From Stieleria marina (lineage in GTDB: Bacteria; Planctomycetota; Planctomycetia; Pirellulales; Pirellulaceae): a DNA stretch of 64,000 bases. The notes beneath the pieces are model-generated. The model did not search any database and was not told the DNA's origin. It was given only the letters and a program-made list of their open reading frames with translations. Shown here piece by piece: positions 9,853 to 19,401 of this stretch. How positions within the stretch are numbered: position 1 is the stretch's first letter; each line of letters opens with the position of its first letter. The stretch covers positions 5,890,001 to 5,954,000 of the forward strand of contig CP036526.1 of assembly GCA_007741555.1 (NCBI GenBank), written 5' to 3'. A program made the translations under genes and the position numbers.

Positions 9853-10824
9853 ATGAAGAACATCGTCTTAATCTCCGTCTGCCTGGCCATCGCCGGCAGT
9901 GTTGCAGCGAATGCCCAGGAAGCGAAACCGAAAGCCCAAGCACCGGCCAACACCAAGGCTCCGGCTAAGAAGGCAACCGCCAAGGCCAACAAATTCCCGC
10001 CGACACTAGCCAACGTTCAGTATGGCGATCATCGATCGCATGTGATTGATTTCTGGCGTGCCGAGGGTGAATCGCCGCGTCCGCTATTGGTTTACATCCA
10101 CGGTGGTGGATGGATCGGGGGCGACAAGAAACGCAGCGACAAAGACGTCCAACCGTATTTGGATCACGGCATTTCATATGCAGCCATCAACTATCGTTTG
10201 ACTGGCGAAGCGTCTTTGCCCGCGCCGGTTCACGATGCAGCTCACGCCATTCAGTTCATCCGCAGCAAAGCCGACCAATGGAACATCCGCACCGATCGAA
10301 TTGCGTTGACCGGTGGCAGTGCGGGAGCTTGCACATCCATGTGGATCCTTTGCCACGATGACCTGGCCGACCCGACTTCCAAGTCTCCGCTCGCACGGCA
10401 ATCCACGCGTGTTCACGCAGCAGCGGTTTCGGGCGGCCAAACATCCATTGACCCCAAGCAAATCGAACCTTGGTTGGGCGAAAATGTCTTGAAACACAAT
10501 ATGATCAACATGGCCGTCGGCGAATCAACGATCGAAGGAGCAATCGTAAATTACAAAGACCACCAATCGCTCTACCAAGAGTTTTCTCCGTACAACCACG
10601 TCAGCGCTGACGATCCACCTTTGTTGATGACCTACGGTGGCGACATGACATTGCCGTCAAAAAACGCGGGCCATGGAATTCACCATCCGGTTTACGGCTT
10701 CAAAATGAAAGAGAAGTGCGATCAAGTGGGGCAAGAGTGTCACCTGCTGGTGCCCGGTCATTCGAAGTCCGACAAATACACCAGCGCAAAAGACTTCCTG
10801 ATGCAAAAACTACTCCAACCGTAG
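9853..10824 (+). CDS. secreted alpha/beta-hydrolase (BD-FAE/esterase-lipase type)
   Basis: Exported carboxylic-ester hydrolase candidate, 323 residues from the ATG at 9853. That start gives a clean signal peptide (MKNIVLISVCLAIAGSVAANAQ), while the frame upstream overlaps the divergent dehydrogenase promoter region. An Ala/Lys/Pro-rich linker (about 25-50) leads to the fold. HGGGW is the oxyanion-hole segment, GGSAGA the nucleophile elbow, and a late His in PGHSKSD fits the base. Similar proteins deacetylate hemicellulose or act as feruloyl esterases in planctomycetes (family knowledge); the substrate here is not shown. Confidence 0.82.
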   Translation: MKNIVLISVCLAIAGSVAANAQEAKPKAQAPANTKAPAKKATAKANKFPPTLANVQYGDHRSHVIDFWRAEGESPRPLLVYIHGGGWIGGDKKRSDKDVQPYLDHGISYAAINYRLTGEASLPAPVHDAAHAIQFIRSKADQWNIRTDRIALTGGSAGACTSMWILCHDDLADPTSKSPLARQSTRVHAAAVSGGQTSIDPKQIEPWLGENVLKHNMINMAVGESTIEGAIVNYKDHQSLYQEFSPYNHVSADDPPLLMTYGGDMTLPSKNAGHGIHHPVYGFKMKEKCDQVGQECHLLVPGHSKSDKYTSAKDFLMQKLLQP

Positions 10825-10848
10825 CCGACCGCATATCAAAAGCAGCCA

Positions 10849-10878
10849 GTCGCCAGCCCCCTGGTCGCCAGCCCCCTG
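10849..10878 (+). repeat. 15-bp tandem repeat, two copies plus a partial third
   Basis: The unit GTCGCCAGCCCCCTG occurs at 10849-10863 and exactly again at 10864-10878, then decays into GTTGCCGGCC. It lies in the 83-base gap between the convergent hydrolase and methyltransferase genes. Likely replication slippage; no function seen. Confidence 0.7.
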
Positions 10879-10907
10879 GTTGCCGGCCAATTCGCCCGCT
10901 GCAGATG

Positions 10908-11606
10908 TCAGTCGTTCAAAGGTTTTCGAGCGACCAATGCTGTCCGAGTGAATTTGGCGGGCAGATGACGCAGGCCGAATTTCTTCACGTTCAGTTGAAA
11001 ACCGGCGTCGGTGATGACTTGCTGCATTTGCGAAATCGGAATGTTGTCGTAGTGGTACCGGCGAGAGACGAATTTTCCTGTGAACGATTCGTTCATTTCT
11101 AAATTCAGCAGCATCCCGCCGGGGGCGACAAGCGACAGCAATTTGCGGAGACTTTCCGCCGTGTCGCTTGCGTAACCAATCACCGCGCCCACGCAGACGA
11201 CATCAAACGACTCGGCTGCTAGCGTTCGGACTTCGCCATCGAGCGTGGTCATCTTGGTCGGATCCGAGATATCCGATGTACCAACGCTGATGCGTGTTTT
11301 GTCGACGCCACGCGTCTTTGCGTTGGCAAGCGTGGCCTGTAGGAAGTTCGCTTCCAAGTCGGTTGCGACCAACGTTGAATCGGCAAAACGATCGGCGAAA
11401 TGCAGCCCCATCAGCCCCGTTCCGCACCCAGCGTCCAGAATCTTTGCATCGCCGGGGCAATCAACTGACACGCTTCGCAAAAATCGATCGATGCTGGTTT
11501 GGTAGCCCAGCGATTTCATAAAAAAATCGTAGACGTGGCTACTGCGATAGAGTTTGGGGCTGATCATGGGCGGAAGCGTCTTGCTGTGCGGATTGAAGTG
11601 CCGCAA
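10908..11606 (-). CDS. class I SAM-dependent methyltransferase
   Basis: A 232-residue soluble methyltransferase. Motif I is ILDAGCGTGLMG, motif II is an acidic ATDLEANFLQ, and a later FDVVCVGAVIGY fits the post-motif strand. The Rossmann core covers nearly the whole protein, with a substrate-side segment at the C-terminus (FTGKFVSRRYHYDNIPISQMQQV). The acceptor cannot be read from the sequence. The first in-frame start is at 11606, but a second Met (residue 14, 11567) is equally possible. Divergent from pgi. Confidence 0.82.
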   Translation of the reverse strand: MRHFNPHSKTLPPMISPKLYRSSHVYDFFMKSLGYQTSIDRFLRSVSVDCPGDAKILDAGCGTGLMGLHFADRFADSTLVATDLEANFLQATLANAKTRGVDKTRISVGTSDISDPTKMTTLDGEVRTLAAESFDVVCVGAVIGYASDTAESLRKLLSLVAPGGMLLNLEMNESFTGKFVSRRYHYDNIPISQMQQVITDAGFQLNVKKFGLRHLPAKFTRTALVARKPLND

Positions 11607-11737
11607 AGTCTATCGCCAATTCGACTTGTGCGGGGCGACTGCTTGCCAAGCATGGTCGGTGCCGTCGGACACTGGTATCTTGGCGACATTGACGCTTCTA
11701 ATCAATCATCGCATTCACCGCGGACAAGGCTTTAACG

Positions 11738-13375
11738 ATGGCAGCAACGTCGAAATCATCTCTCACGTCACGCCCCGAGTGGAAAGCTCTCAGCGCCCAC
11801 TACGACGCCATCAAAGGCACTCACCTACGCGATCTTTTTGCCGGTGACGCGGACCGCGGCAAATCGATGACCTGCGAAGCAGCCGGGCTGTACTTGGACT
11901 ACTCCAAGAATCGCATCGACAACACGACAATGGATCTGCTGATCCAGTTGGCAGAGTCCGCCGGCTTGAAAGATCGCATCGAAGCGATGTTTACGGGCGA
12001 AAAAATCAACCTGACCGAAGGCCGTGCGGTACTCCACACGGCGCTTCGTGCTCCCAAAGGCGCTTCGATCTTGGTCGACGGAGAGAACGTCGTCCCCGAA
12101 GTCCACGCGGTGCTGGACAAGATGGCAGCGTTTTGCGATCGCGTTCGCAGTGGCGACTGGAAAGGGCAGACGGGCAAACCGATTCGCCACATCGTCAACA
12201 TCGGCATCGGCGGCTCGGACCTTGGACCCGTGATGGCCTATGAAGCGTTGCGACATTTCAGCCAACGCGAACTGACGTTTCATTTCGTCAGCAATGTCGA
12301 CGCGACGGATTTTGCCGAAGCGACTCAGGGACTGGACCCAGCCGAGACTTTGTTCATCGTCGCGTCGAAGACATTTACAACCATCGAAACCATGACCAAC
12401 GCCGATACGGCTCGGCAGTGGCTATTGGCGGGTACCGGCGGCGACGAATCTGCGATCGCAAAACACTTTGTCGCGCTGTCGACCAACGCAGAAAAAGTGT
12501 CCGCCTTTGGAATCGACACAGCCAACATGTTCGGTTTTTGGGACTGGGTCGGCGGTCGATACTCGATGGATTCAGCCATCGGTTTGTCGACAATGCTGGC
12601 GGTCGGGCCGAGCGGTTTTCGTGAAATGCTGGACGGTTTCCACGAAATGGACCAGCATTTCCGCACCACGTCGCTGGACCAGAATTTGCCCGTCATCATG
12701 GCACTGCTATCAGTCTGGTACAGCAATTTCTTTGGCTGCGAAACAACCGCGGTGCTTCCGTACGAACAGTATCTGTCGCGTTTTCCGGCATACCTCCAGC
12801 AATTGACGATGGAGAGCAACGGCAAGTACGTGACCGTCGATGGAGATGAAGTCGATTACGAAACCGGCCTGATCTACTGGGGCGAACCGGGCACCAACGG
12901 ACAGCATTCGTTTTACCAATTGATTCACCAAGGAACGCGTTTGATCCCGTGCGACTTCATCGCGTTCGGCAAATCACTGAACCCAATCGGTGCTCATCAA
13001 GACATTCTGATTGCCAACGTGTTGGCTCAAAGCGAAGCGCTGGCATTTGGCAAAACCGCCGAACAAGTCAAAGCCGAAGGCACCGAAGACTGGCTGGTAC
13101 CGCATCGTGTGTTCCAAGGAAATCGTCCGTCCAACACGATCTTCGCGGACAAAATGTCTCCAGCGATTTTGGGAAAACTGGTCGCTATGTACGAACACAG
13201 CGTCTATGTCCAAAGCGTAATCTGGAACGTCGACGCGTTCGATCAGTGGGGAGTCGAACTAGGCAAAGTCTTGGCCACAAACATTATCCCCGAACTGGAA
13301 TCCGCGACGGAACCAGATCTCCAGCACGACAGTTCGACGAACGAATTGATTCGCCGCTATCGCGCGATGAAATAA
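11738..13375 (+). CDS. pgi: glucose-6-phosphate isomerase
   Basis: Interconverts glucose 6-phosphate and fructose 6-phosphate in glycolysis and gluconeogenesis. At 545 residues it is the long (E. coli/eukaryote-like) form. The sugar-phosphate loop [11 protein letters not shown] is near 150, with a second phosphate-binding SKTFTTIET near 210. The PGI signature regions are [12 protein letters not shown] and the C-terminal GxELGK (WGVELGK), which holds the catalytic Lys. The His in [14 protein letters not shown] and Glu in MESNGK are also present. ATG at 11738 fits the family N-terminus. It stands alone, with the methyltransferase divergent and sdaA convergent. Confidence 0.97.
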   Translation: MAATSKSSLTSRPEWKALSAHYDAIKGTHLRDLFAGDADRGKSMTCEAAGLYLDYSKNRIDNTTMDLLIQLAESAGLKDRIEAMFTGEKINLTEGRAVLHTALRAPKGASILVDGENVVPEVHAVLDKMAAFCDRVRSGDWKGQTGKPIRHIVNIGIGGSDLGPVMAYEALRHFSQRELTFHFVSNVDATDFAEATQGLDPAETLFIVASKTFTTIETMTNADTARQWLLAGTGGDESAIAKHFVALSTNAEKVSAFGIDTANMFGFWDWVGGRYSMDSAIGLSTMLAVGPSGFREMLDGFHEMDQHFRTTSLDQNLPVIMALLSVWYSNFFGCETTAVLPYEQYLSRFPAYLQQLTMESNGKYVTVDGDEVDYETGLIYWGEPGTNGQHSFYQLIHQGTRLIPCDFIAFGKSLNPIGAHQDILIANVLAQSEALAFGKTAEQVKAEGTEDWLVPHRVFQGNRPSNTIFADKMSPAILGKLVAMYEHSVYVQSVIWNVDAFDQWGVELGKVLATNIIPELESATEPDLQHDSSTNELIRRYRAMK

Positions 13376-13410
13376 TCGCGGCTTGATCGCACTGGGGCGA
13401 GATCAGCGGA

Positions 13411-15015
13411 TTACATTTTCAATTCGGGCGTCACGACAGGGCCACAGCCGCAACCGCTCCCACATCCTGACATTCGCTTTTCGATAGCCAGCGATGTGGG
13501 CGTTGTCGACAATCCGCCAAGTGCCGTGCATCGATGTTCTCGCGGCATTCGCAATGCAACTTGCTTGGCAGCTTCGACTGTTTCGTCAAACGGAATGACG
13601 CAGTCGAATCCTGAGAGCGACATGTTGGCGCACGAGAGCGCATTGCTGGCCGCCATCACGTTCTTGCCCAGACAAGGAACTTCCACCCGGTTGGCAACAG
13701 GATCACAGATCAGCCCCAGCATGTTCTGCATCGCCATCGACGCGGCGCCGACGGCTTGCTGACGATTGCCATTGGAAAACGTAACCAGTGCGGCCGCTGA
13801 CATCGCCGATGCCGATCCGCCTTCGGCCTGGCAACCACCTACTTCGGCGGCAAAGCTCCAAGGCGTCGTGATAAAAACGCCGATCAATCCGGCTGCCAGC
13901 ATCGCACGCGCAATCTCTTCATCAGACTTTCCTAACACTTCGCCAGCCGCAATGCAGGTTGCAGGCAACGCTGCACAAGCTCCGGCTGTTGGTGCTGCGA
14001 TGATCACCCCCATGGAACTCTTCACTTCCATCAACGCCGTCGTGTAGAGCACGATTCGGTTCAGCATACCGCCGTCCAGCAATTGCCCCGTATCCATCAT
14101 CTTCTGAAAACCACCCGACTGAAAACCCAGCACTCGGTCCTCGTACTGCGTGCCAGCAAGTCCTTGCTGGATGCTGCGGCGAATCAGCTGCACCAGGTCG
14201 ACCATCTTGGCGACCACGGCATCGGACGACATTCCGCTGCGGGCCGTTTCGTAGTCGACCGCCAATTGCCAAAGTAGTTTGTCGGACCCTTCGGCACTTT
14301 GCATCATCTGCGTACACGACCGGAATGGCACGTCCGTATCGGGTTGCGATTGAACAGGCAGCACCGGTGAGAGATGCCGTACACGCGAGACTGTACCGAT
14401 GATCGATTTGATCGACGGGTCACTGAGCGGTTCCTGGGATCTGACTTGAATCAGATCGATTGACTCATGGCGTTGAATCAACACCGAATCCGCCGCGAGA
14501 GAATCGCGAACACTCGTTTCGTCAACAGTCTCGCCTAGCGATCCTGCCGGCGCCCACGCAATCGTTTCGTAGTAGTCGCCAAAAAGACTAACGCTGACGC
14601 CGTCGATCTGGATGACTTCGATCATGCCGCCGCCTGTCGAAATCGCAATCAGCTGGTGCGACTCCTGCCCGTTGCTCAAATGCAACCGGTACGTGTTGGG
14701 GTGTGCGTCGCCATAGTCACCGTATTCAAAACGCAGATCAATGTTTGCGCCCGACAGATACTTCGCCGACTCGGGCAGACGTTCGTCATCGGCTTCCCAA
14801 CCCAGCAGACCTCCGAACAGCCCCATGTCGCTGCCTTGCGTTTGGTGGGTCGCAGGCAACGAACCGGAGTGATCGAACTGGACCAACACGGATTCAATCT
14901 GCTGCCCCATCAGATCACGCGCGATGCGTCCAATTCGCAAAGCAGCAGCACAATGAGAGCTCGATGGACCTCGCATGACCGGGCCAATCACATCGTTAAA
15001 AATACTGACAATCAT
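13411..15015 (-). CDS. sdaA: L-serine ammonia-lyase, iron-sulfur type, beta-alpha fused
   Basis: Deaminates L-serine to pyruvate using a [4Fe-4S] cluster. The N-terminal beta domain begins MIVSIFNDVIGPVMRGPSSSH, close to the family's SIFDVIKPGPSSSH. The alpha domain carries cysteines in ATCIAAGE, GGCQAEGGSA and CDPVANRVEVPC, in the order expected for cluster ligands. The length (534) fits a fused enzyme with a longer beta domain than E. coli SdaA (~455). The last residues form a Cys/Gly tail (CGSGCGCG), which is unusual. It starts 30 bases after the patatin gene stop on the same strand, so the two may be cotranscribed. Confidence 0.9.
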   Translation of the reverse strand: MIVSIFNDVIGPVMRGPSSSHCAAALRIGRIARDLMGQQIESVLVQFDHSGSLPATHQTQGSDMGLFGGLLGWEADDERLPESAKYLSGANIDLRFEYGDYGDAHPNTYRLHLSNGQESHQLIAISTGGGMIEVIQIDGVSVSLFGDYYETIAWAPAGSLGETVDETSVRDSLAADSVLIQRHESIDLIQVRSQEPLSDPSIKSIIGTVSRVRHLSPVLPVQSQPDTDVPFRSCTQMMQSAEGSDKLLWQLAVDYETARSGMSSDAVVAKMVDLVQLIRRSIQQGLAGTQYEDRVLGFQSGGFQKMMDTGQLLDGGMLNRIVLYTTALMEVKSSMGVIIAAPTAGACAALPATCIAAGEVLGKSDEEIARAMLAAGLIGVFITTPWSFAAEVGGCQAEGGSASAMSAAALVTFSNGNRQQAVGAASMAMQNMLGLICDPVANRVEVPCLGKNVMAASNALSCANMSLSGFDCVIPFDETVEAAKQVALRMPREHRCTALGGLSTTPTSLAIEKRMSGCGSGCGCGPVVTPELKM

Positions 15016-15045
15016 GCGAAATTCTGAGGAGAGGAGGACACTGAT

Positions 15046-16128
15046 TTAGAGAGCACTTTCCAGCGAAGGATCATCCACAACATCGTGGGCGTCATCTTCG
15101 ACGTGATCAAAGGGATCCGGAATATGCTGCAGGAATTTTTCGATAATCTCATCGCCGTGTTCGCGAGCCGCCGCGCGGCCCATTTCGATCATCTCATCAA
15201 GGTGCTGCACGGCATCCAGTTTCCAACTTTTATCCGGCAGCTGAAAGTTCACTTGCTTGACTCGATCGGCCAACAAAAACCGCAGTGGCACCTGCAGACC
15301 TTGGACTTGGGACGAAAGCATTACATCGGCGATTTGAGGCGCCCAGTAGATCGCGCCCGCATCTTCGCCGGGCGGTTTGAGCGAAAACTTGGCCGTACCG
15401 GTACCGACCGTCAGCATAAAAATTTCGCGTGTGCTAAACGGCGGCGCACAATGATCTCCGACACAAAGTTGCCGCAAACGCAATGCTTCGGCCAATCCCA
15501 ATAGACCGGGGCTGTTCGCCCACAGACCGCCATCGGCATGAGCCGAACCGTCCGGCATTTCGTAATGCGAAAAATACGTTGGCGCCGCGGTCGTCGCCAT
15601 CAGCACGTCTAAGATTTTCAAATCCGCATCCGGCAGGTGAATCGGTAGATGCGGCGTCCCGAAAATATGCGGTTCGCCGTCGGTCAAATTGATACTTGGC
15701 ACGATCACGCGCGGACCTTCGATATCTTTCATTTGGCAACTGCCAAAATGCTCGTGCAAACACTCACGCAGATTTTTTGACGAGTACCGCGACCGAAAGA
15801 AATGATCAATGTCGCCGGAGGCCTTCAGCGAGATTACTTTTTTGACGTAAGGATAGATGTGCCGAATCCAAACGCTATCGGGAACGTATTCCGGCTGTGG
15901 GGCAAAAATCTTAGGCCCCGAACGCTTGTAGAGCTCGACTAAATCATCCCCCCCGAATCCGACGCCCAACCCCAGTGCCGTGATCGCGCCCGTCGACGTA
16001 CCGGCGATCAAATCGAAACAGTCACGCAATTTTCGGTCGGCTTGCGATTCAAGCTCTTGCAGAAACCCGACTCCAAATGCGCCGCGAATTCCGCCGCCGT
16101 CGAACGCCAATATTTGAAATCGTGCCAT
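15046..16128 (-). CDS. patatin-like phospholipase
   Basis: Cytosolic or membrane-associated lipid acyl hydrolase of the patatin family, 360 residues. It has a complete Ser-Asp dyad: the glycine-rich oxyanion motif GGGIRG (11-16), nucleophile GTSTG (S45), and DGG (D198, followed by LWANSP). No signal peptide. The arrangement resembles CapV/CBASS-type patatins in length and motif spacing. However, no nucleotidyltransferase lies nearby: the flanks are a TVP38 protein (75 bases upstream) and sdaA (30 bases downstream). A lipid-homeostasis role is therefore more likely than defence. Confidence 0.87.
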   Translation of the reverse strand: MARFQILAFDGGGIRGAFGVGFLQELESQADRKLRDCFDLIAGTSTGAITALGLGVGFGGDDLVELYKRSGPKIFAPQPEYVPDSVWIRHIYPYVKKVISLKASGDIDHFFRSRYSSKNLRECLHEHFGSCQMKDIEGPRVIVPSINLTDGEPHIFGTPHLPIHLPDADLKILDVLMATTAAPTYFSHYEMPDGSAHADGGLWANSPGLLGLAEALRLRQLCVGDHCAPPFSTREIFMLTVGTGTAKFSLKPPGEDAGAIYWAPQIADVMLSSQVQGLQVPLRFLLADRVKQVNFQLPDKSWKLDAVQHLDEMIEMGRAAAREHGDEIIEKFLQHIPDPFDHVEDDAHDVVDDPSLESAL

Positions 16129-16203
16129 GAATCGCTTGAACTAAGAACCGTGAAAGGCAAACCGTGCCTGTCTGGTTATAGGTGATCGCAACTCAAATAC
16201 TAT

Positions 16204-17043
16204 TCACGTTGCTGGCGTTTTCGGCTGTGCCATCGAAAAACGGTTCAACAAAAACTTGGCGACCAGCGGAAAAACACCCAATAGCGTAAAAGCCACAAAG
16301 ATCTGAAGCAGCTGCGATGTGGAAAAGACCGCCCCAACGCCTTCGTCTGCCAACGTATTCAGATCAGGCACTCGCGATCCGGCGTAAACAAACACCGCAG
16401 TTCCAAGCAGCATTCCAACTTGGCTGACCCAATAGAATGTCCACGTTTTCATCTTCGTCAGCCCCATGACCAAGTTGATCACAAAGAAAGGGACCGCGGG
16501 AACCAGTCGCAGCGAGAACAGATAGAACGCTCCTTGTTCGTCCAAATGCTGGTTGAATGTCCCCAACCGATTACCGAATTTGGACTGCACCCACTCGCCC
16601 AACAAATAGCGACTGAGCAAGAACGCTAGCGTAGCGCCGATTGTCGACGCAAAGCTGATCATGATCAATGCGGGCCCAAATCCAAAGTACCAACCAAACA
16701 CCAACGTCAGTGCGGCGGCGCCAGGCAACGACAAACCGGTCACCAGGACATAAACCAGGAACGCGACTCCAAAAACCAACCACGGATGTCGCGACTGAAA
16801 TTCTCGCAATTGCGATTCCCGTTCAGCAAGGTACTCCAGACTGATTGCGTCACGATATTGGAAAAACAAAACTCCGATGACAACAACGACGCTGATCAAA
16901 ACAATCGGTTTGATCCACCGCGACTTCGCACTACTTTGACCGGCAGCGTCATCACTGGGCTTCGTCGACACCGAATCGCTCGGCTCCCCATTTCGCAGAC
17001 CTGAATCGCTGGGAGGCTGATCGCTAGGCGAAGTGTCTGGCAT
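16204..17043 (-). CDS. TVP38/TMEM64 (DedA/SNARE-associated) membrane protein
   Basis: Inner-membrane protein, 279 residues. A polar Ser/Asp/Pro-rich N-terminus (about 1-45) leads to a first helix (IVLISVVVVIGVLFF), a soluble segment (about 68-88), then the VTT domain. The VTT motif reads GAAALTLVFGWYFGFGPALIMISFAS followed by GATLAFLLSRY, and later LRLVPAVPFFVINLVMGLTKM, which carries the typical re-entrant-loop residues. Family members are implicated in lipid scrambling or transport. The next gene downstream (75 bases) encodes a patatin phospholipase, consistent with a shared membrane-lipid role. Confidence 0.88.
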   Translation of the reverse strand: MPDTSPSDQPPSDSGLRNGEPSDSVSTKPSDDAAGQSSAKSRWIKPIVLISVVVVIGVLFFQYRDAISLEYLAERESQLREFQSRHPWLVFGVAFLVYVLVTGLSLPGAAALTLVFGWYFGFGPALIMISFASTIGATLAFLLSRYLLGEWVQSKFGNRLGTFNQHLDEQGAFYLFSLRLVPAVPFFVINLVMGLTKMKTWTFYWVSQVGMLLGTAVFVYAGSRVPDLNTLADEGVGAVFSTSQLLQIFVAFTLLGVFPLVAKFLLNRFSMAQPKTPAT

Positions 17044-17253
17044 GGAATTGATCGTTGGATGGCGGCGAAAAAGGAAACGTCAGAATAGTGCGCGCTGCGG
17101 ATTCAGACAGGGTGTTGCTAAGGAATGTTCAACAAAGCCGAGGACTCGCCAACTACCGCTGCAATTTTCGCTATCTTGATGGTCGGCGTTGTAGCGAAGT
17201 GCCCCTGTTTTTCAAACAAATCGTTTAAAAGCAATGGCTAGTACCCTGCACCA

Positions 17254-17299
17254 GTTCCCAGGGCGATCGACGGCGTGTTCCCAGGGCGATCGACGGCGT
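17254..17299 (+). repeat. perfect 23-bp tandem duplication at a possible gene start
   Basis: Positions 17254-17276 are repeated exactly at 17277-17299. Each copy contains CCAGGGCGATCGACGG and ends in a GT that forms a GTG with the next base. The first GTG (17275) is in frame with the DUF4105 gene and the second (17298) is not, so the duplication has changed the 5' region of that gene. Probably recent slippage. Confidence 0.8.
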
Positions 17300-17364
17300 G
17301 CCTGATAGCGATTCAGCCCTGGCTTGGCAAACGAATCACCTTTCAAGCCATTCAACACGACAGC

Positions 17365-18138
17365 ATGTTTCAGGCGATCAAACGACTCTTTTCCTCCGAC
17401 GATCGACCCTGGAAGGCCGGTTTCGAACGACTGCCCCAAGTCCAGATCCAAGGCGATCAGTTGCAGATCGACGATTTTCGCAATTTTCGCTACCACTGCG
17501 ACGGGACTCACGAACAGAAATACGAAACGCGGCAGTTCGCGATCAGCGACGTTCGCACGCTGGATTTCATTGTCGTCCCATTCCAAGATTCTTCCCGCTT
17601 TGCCCACACGATGATGAGCTTCGGGTTTGCCGACCAGTCTCACTTGGTCGTATCCATCGAAGCTCGTTTGCGACGGGGCCAGAAGTATTCGCTGTGGAAA
17701 GGACTGATTGGTTTTTATCAAATCATGTACGTCATCGCGGACGAACGCGACGCGATCGGGCACCGCACCGAATACCGCGGCGACGAAGTGTTTGTCTATG
17801 GCGTGGCTGCAGAACAGTCCCAGCTAGAGCAGCTCCTGAGCCGCGTGACGAAACACGCATCGCAACTGCCCCGCAAACCAGAGCGATACAACACGCTGAC
17901 TCATAACTGCGCGACCAACATCCGTGATCATGTCAATGCAATCTGGCCCGGCAGGATTCCCTGGGGGTGGGGCGTTTTGATGCCAGGCCGGGCAGACTTT
18001 CTGGCGTATCGACTGGGGCTACTGAAATCCGACGAAACGTTCGAAGCGACACGACAACGGGCAAGAATCAATGATCTGGCGGCAGGGAACTGGCATGATG
18101 AGCGTTTCTCGCAATTGATTCGCTCAAAACGGGCTTGA
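17365..18138 (+). CDS. DUF4105 (Lnb-like N-terminal domain) protein
   Basis: About 257 residues from the ATG at 17365; an in-frame GTG at 17275 would add 30 residues and falls inside a 23-bp duplication. The DUF4105 core is recognisable: FRNFRYHCDG early, then AHTMMSFGFAD, VSIEARLRRGQKYS, and the invariant-looking THNCATN segment. The Cys and His of that segment suggest a papain/NlpC-like catalytic site, as in the periplasmic Lnb domain. There is no convincing signal peptide from this start, so cell location is unclear. It lies 102 bases upstream of the seven-gene protease cluster and on the same strand, so it may share its promoter. Confidence 0.7.
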   Translation: MFQAIKRLFSSDDRPWKAGFERLPQVQIQGDQLQIDDFRNFRYHCDGTHEQKYETRQFAISDVRTLDFIVVPFQDSSRFAHTMMSFGFADQSHLVVSIEARLRRGQKYSLWKGLIGFYQIMYVIADERDAIGHRTEYRGDEVFVYGVAAEQSQLEQLLSRVTKHASQLPRKPERYNTLTHNCATNIRDHVNAIWPGRIPWGWGVLMPGRADFLAYRLGLLKSDETFEATRQRARINDLAAGNWHDERFSQLIRSKRA

Positions 18139-18240
18139 TCGACGAGACAGAAAACGTCGACTGCGCTAAACTATCTAGGTCGGTTAGCTAAGGTCGCGCC
18201 AACACAATCTGAACAAATCAATTTCTGCGGAGCCAAAGTT

Positions 18241-19401
18241 TTGGGATTTGCGTTAGCGTTTTCGGTGGTCCTACGATCGATCGGAGTGTTCATCGTCGCG
18301 GTGCTGCCGATTGAGGTCACCACGACCGATGGCAAAGTTATTGACGGCGACTTTGCCGGCATCGGCGAATCGGAATTAAAACTGGACGTCGACGGAGAGA
18401 CGCGATCGTTTTCGTTTGAAGACCTGCAAGCGATCACTCCTGCCGACAAACGCGATGATGCGACCGGCCCCACCAGCCGAGTAACGCTGGTGGGCGGCTC
18501 GGAGATCGCTGTCCAAGACATGACGCTGGCGAATGAACAGTTTGTCATCGAACCGCGACGCCAAAAGGCGATCAAAGTGCCGATGAACGAAGTTCGCTCG
18601 ATCCGTTTTCGAACCGCATCGCCGGCAACCGATTCGCAGTGGCTAGGATTGCTGGAACAGGAAGCTCGCGGTGACTTGCTGGCGATTCGCCGTGCCAACG
18701 ATCAACTGGATCCCGCGCCGGGATTGGTCGAAGCGATCGGCGGAGGCGTGGTCAAATTCAGCATGGACGGAGATACGGTTGACGCACCAATCGAACGACT
18801 CGAAGGGATCGTGCTAAGCAGCAAGCCGAGTCCATCGAAGTCGGCAATTCAAATCGTCGATCACTATGGATCACGGTTCGCTGCGGTCAACATTTTGGCC
18901 AGCGAAGCAGACGCGCCTTTGCGATTGCAGCTTTCCGATTCGGTCACACACACATTGCCGCTGAAACACTTGCAGTCAATCTTTTTTAGTGGCGGACTGC
19001 AAATGCTGGCTCAGGAGCCACCGAGCAAAGCTGACTACGCAGCGTACGTAGAAACGAAATTGGCAACCGATCTGCAGTCGCAGTGGTTTGGCCCAAAAGC
19101 TGACGGAGACGACGTCGTGATTAGTGGCAGCGGTTCGGTGGAATACCGTGTGTCTGAAAAATACAGCAAGCTGGCCGGAGCCGTTCGCCGCGACCAAAGT
19201 GTCGACAAAGCGGGCGATGTGACGGTCGAGATTTTTGTGGACGACAAGTCGGTGTGGAAAGAAACGCTGACGGACGCTCAGCCACGCGGATTTGAATTAC
19301 CAACCAACAACGCTCGCCGCATTCGATTCGTCGCCGACTGTGGAAACGATGGAGACTTAGGTGACAAAGTTCGGATCACGCGACCAAGGCTGCTGAAATG
19401 A
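18241..19401 (+). CDS. secreted NPCBM-like domain protein, first gene of protease cluster
   Basis: Starts with TTG at 18241, eight bases after GCGGAG; no ATG is available near the signal sequence. The 386-residue product has an N-terminal hydrophobic export segment (about 1-24). Two related beta-rich segments follow (VTTTDGKVIDGDFAGIGESEL at about 25-45 and VTLVGGSEIAVQDM near 80), each ending in a 'DLQAI/EVRSI' strand. The last ~125 residues look like an NPCBM carbohydrate-binding fold: SGSGSVEYRVSEKYSKLAGAV, then VTVEIFVDDKSVWKETL, and ARRIRFVADCGNDGDLGDKV. Its stop overlaps the start of the next gene as ATGA, so translation is probably coupled. Likely an envelope protein that brings a glycan-binding function to the protease cluster. 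Confidence 0.7.
   Translation: MGFALAFSVVLRSIGVFIVAVLPIEVTTTDGKVIDGDFAGIGESELKLDVDGETRSFSFEDLQAITPADKRDDATGPTSRVTLVGGSEIAVQDMTLANEQFVIEPRRQKAIKVPMNEVRSIRFRTASPATDSQWLGLLEQEARGDLLAIRRANDQLDPAPGLVEAIGGGVVKFSMDGDTVDAPIERLEGIVLSSKPSPSKSAIQIVDHYGSRFAAVNILASEADAPLRLQLSDSVTHTLPLKHLQSIFFSGGLQMLAQEPPSKADYAAYVETKLATDLQSQWFGPKADGDDVVISGSGSVEYRVSEKYSKLAGAVRRDQSVDKAGDVTVEIFVDDKSVWKETLTDAQPRGFELPTNNARRIRFVADCGNDGDLGDKVRITRPRLLK

Noticed and set aside
15046-16128. CBASS-type defence locus around the patatin gene
   Set aside because: No cyclic-nucleotide synthase, HORMA/TRIP13 or Cap2/Cap3-like gene lies nearby; neighbours are a TVP38 protein and sdaA.
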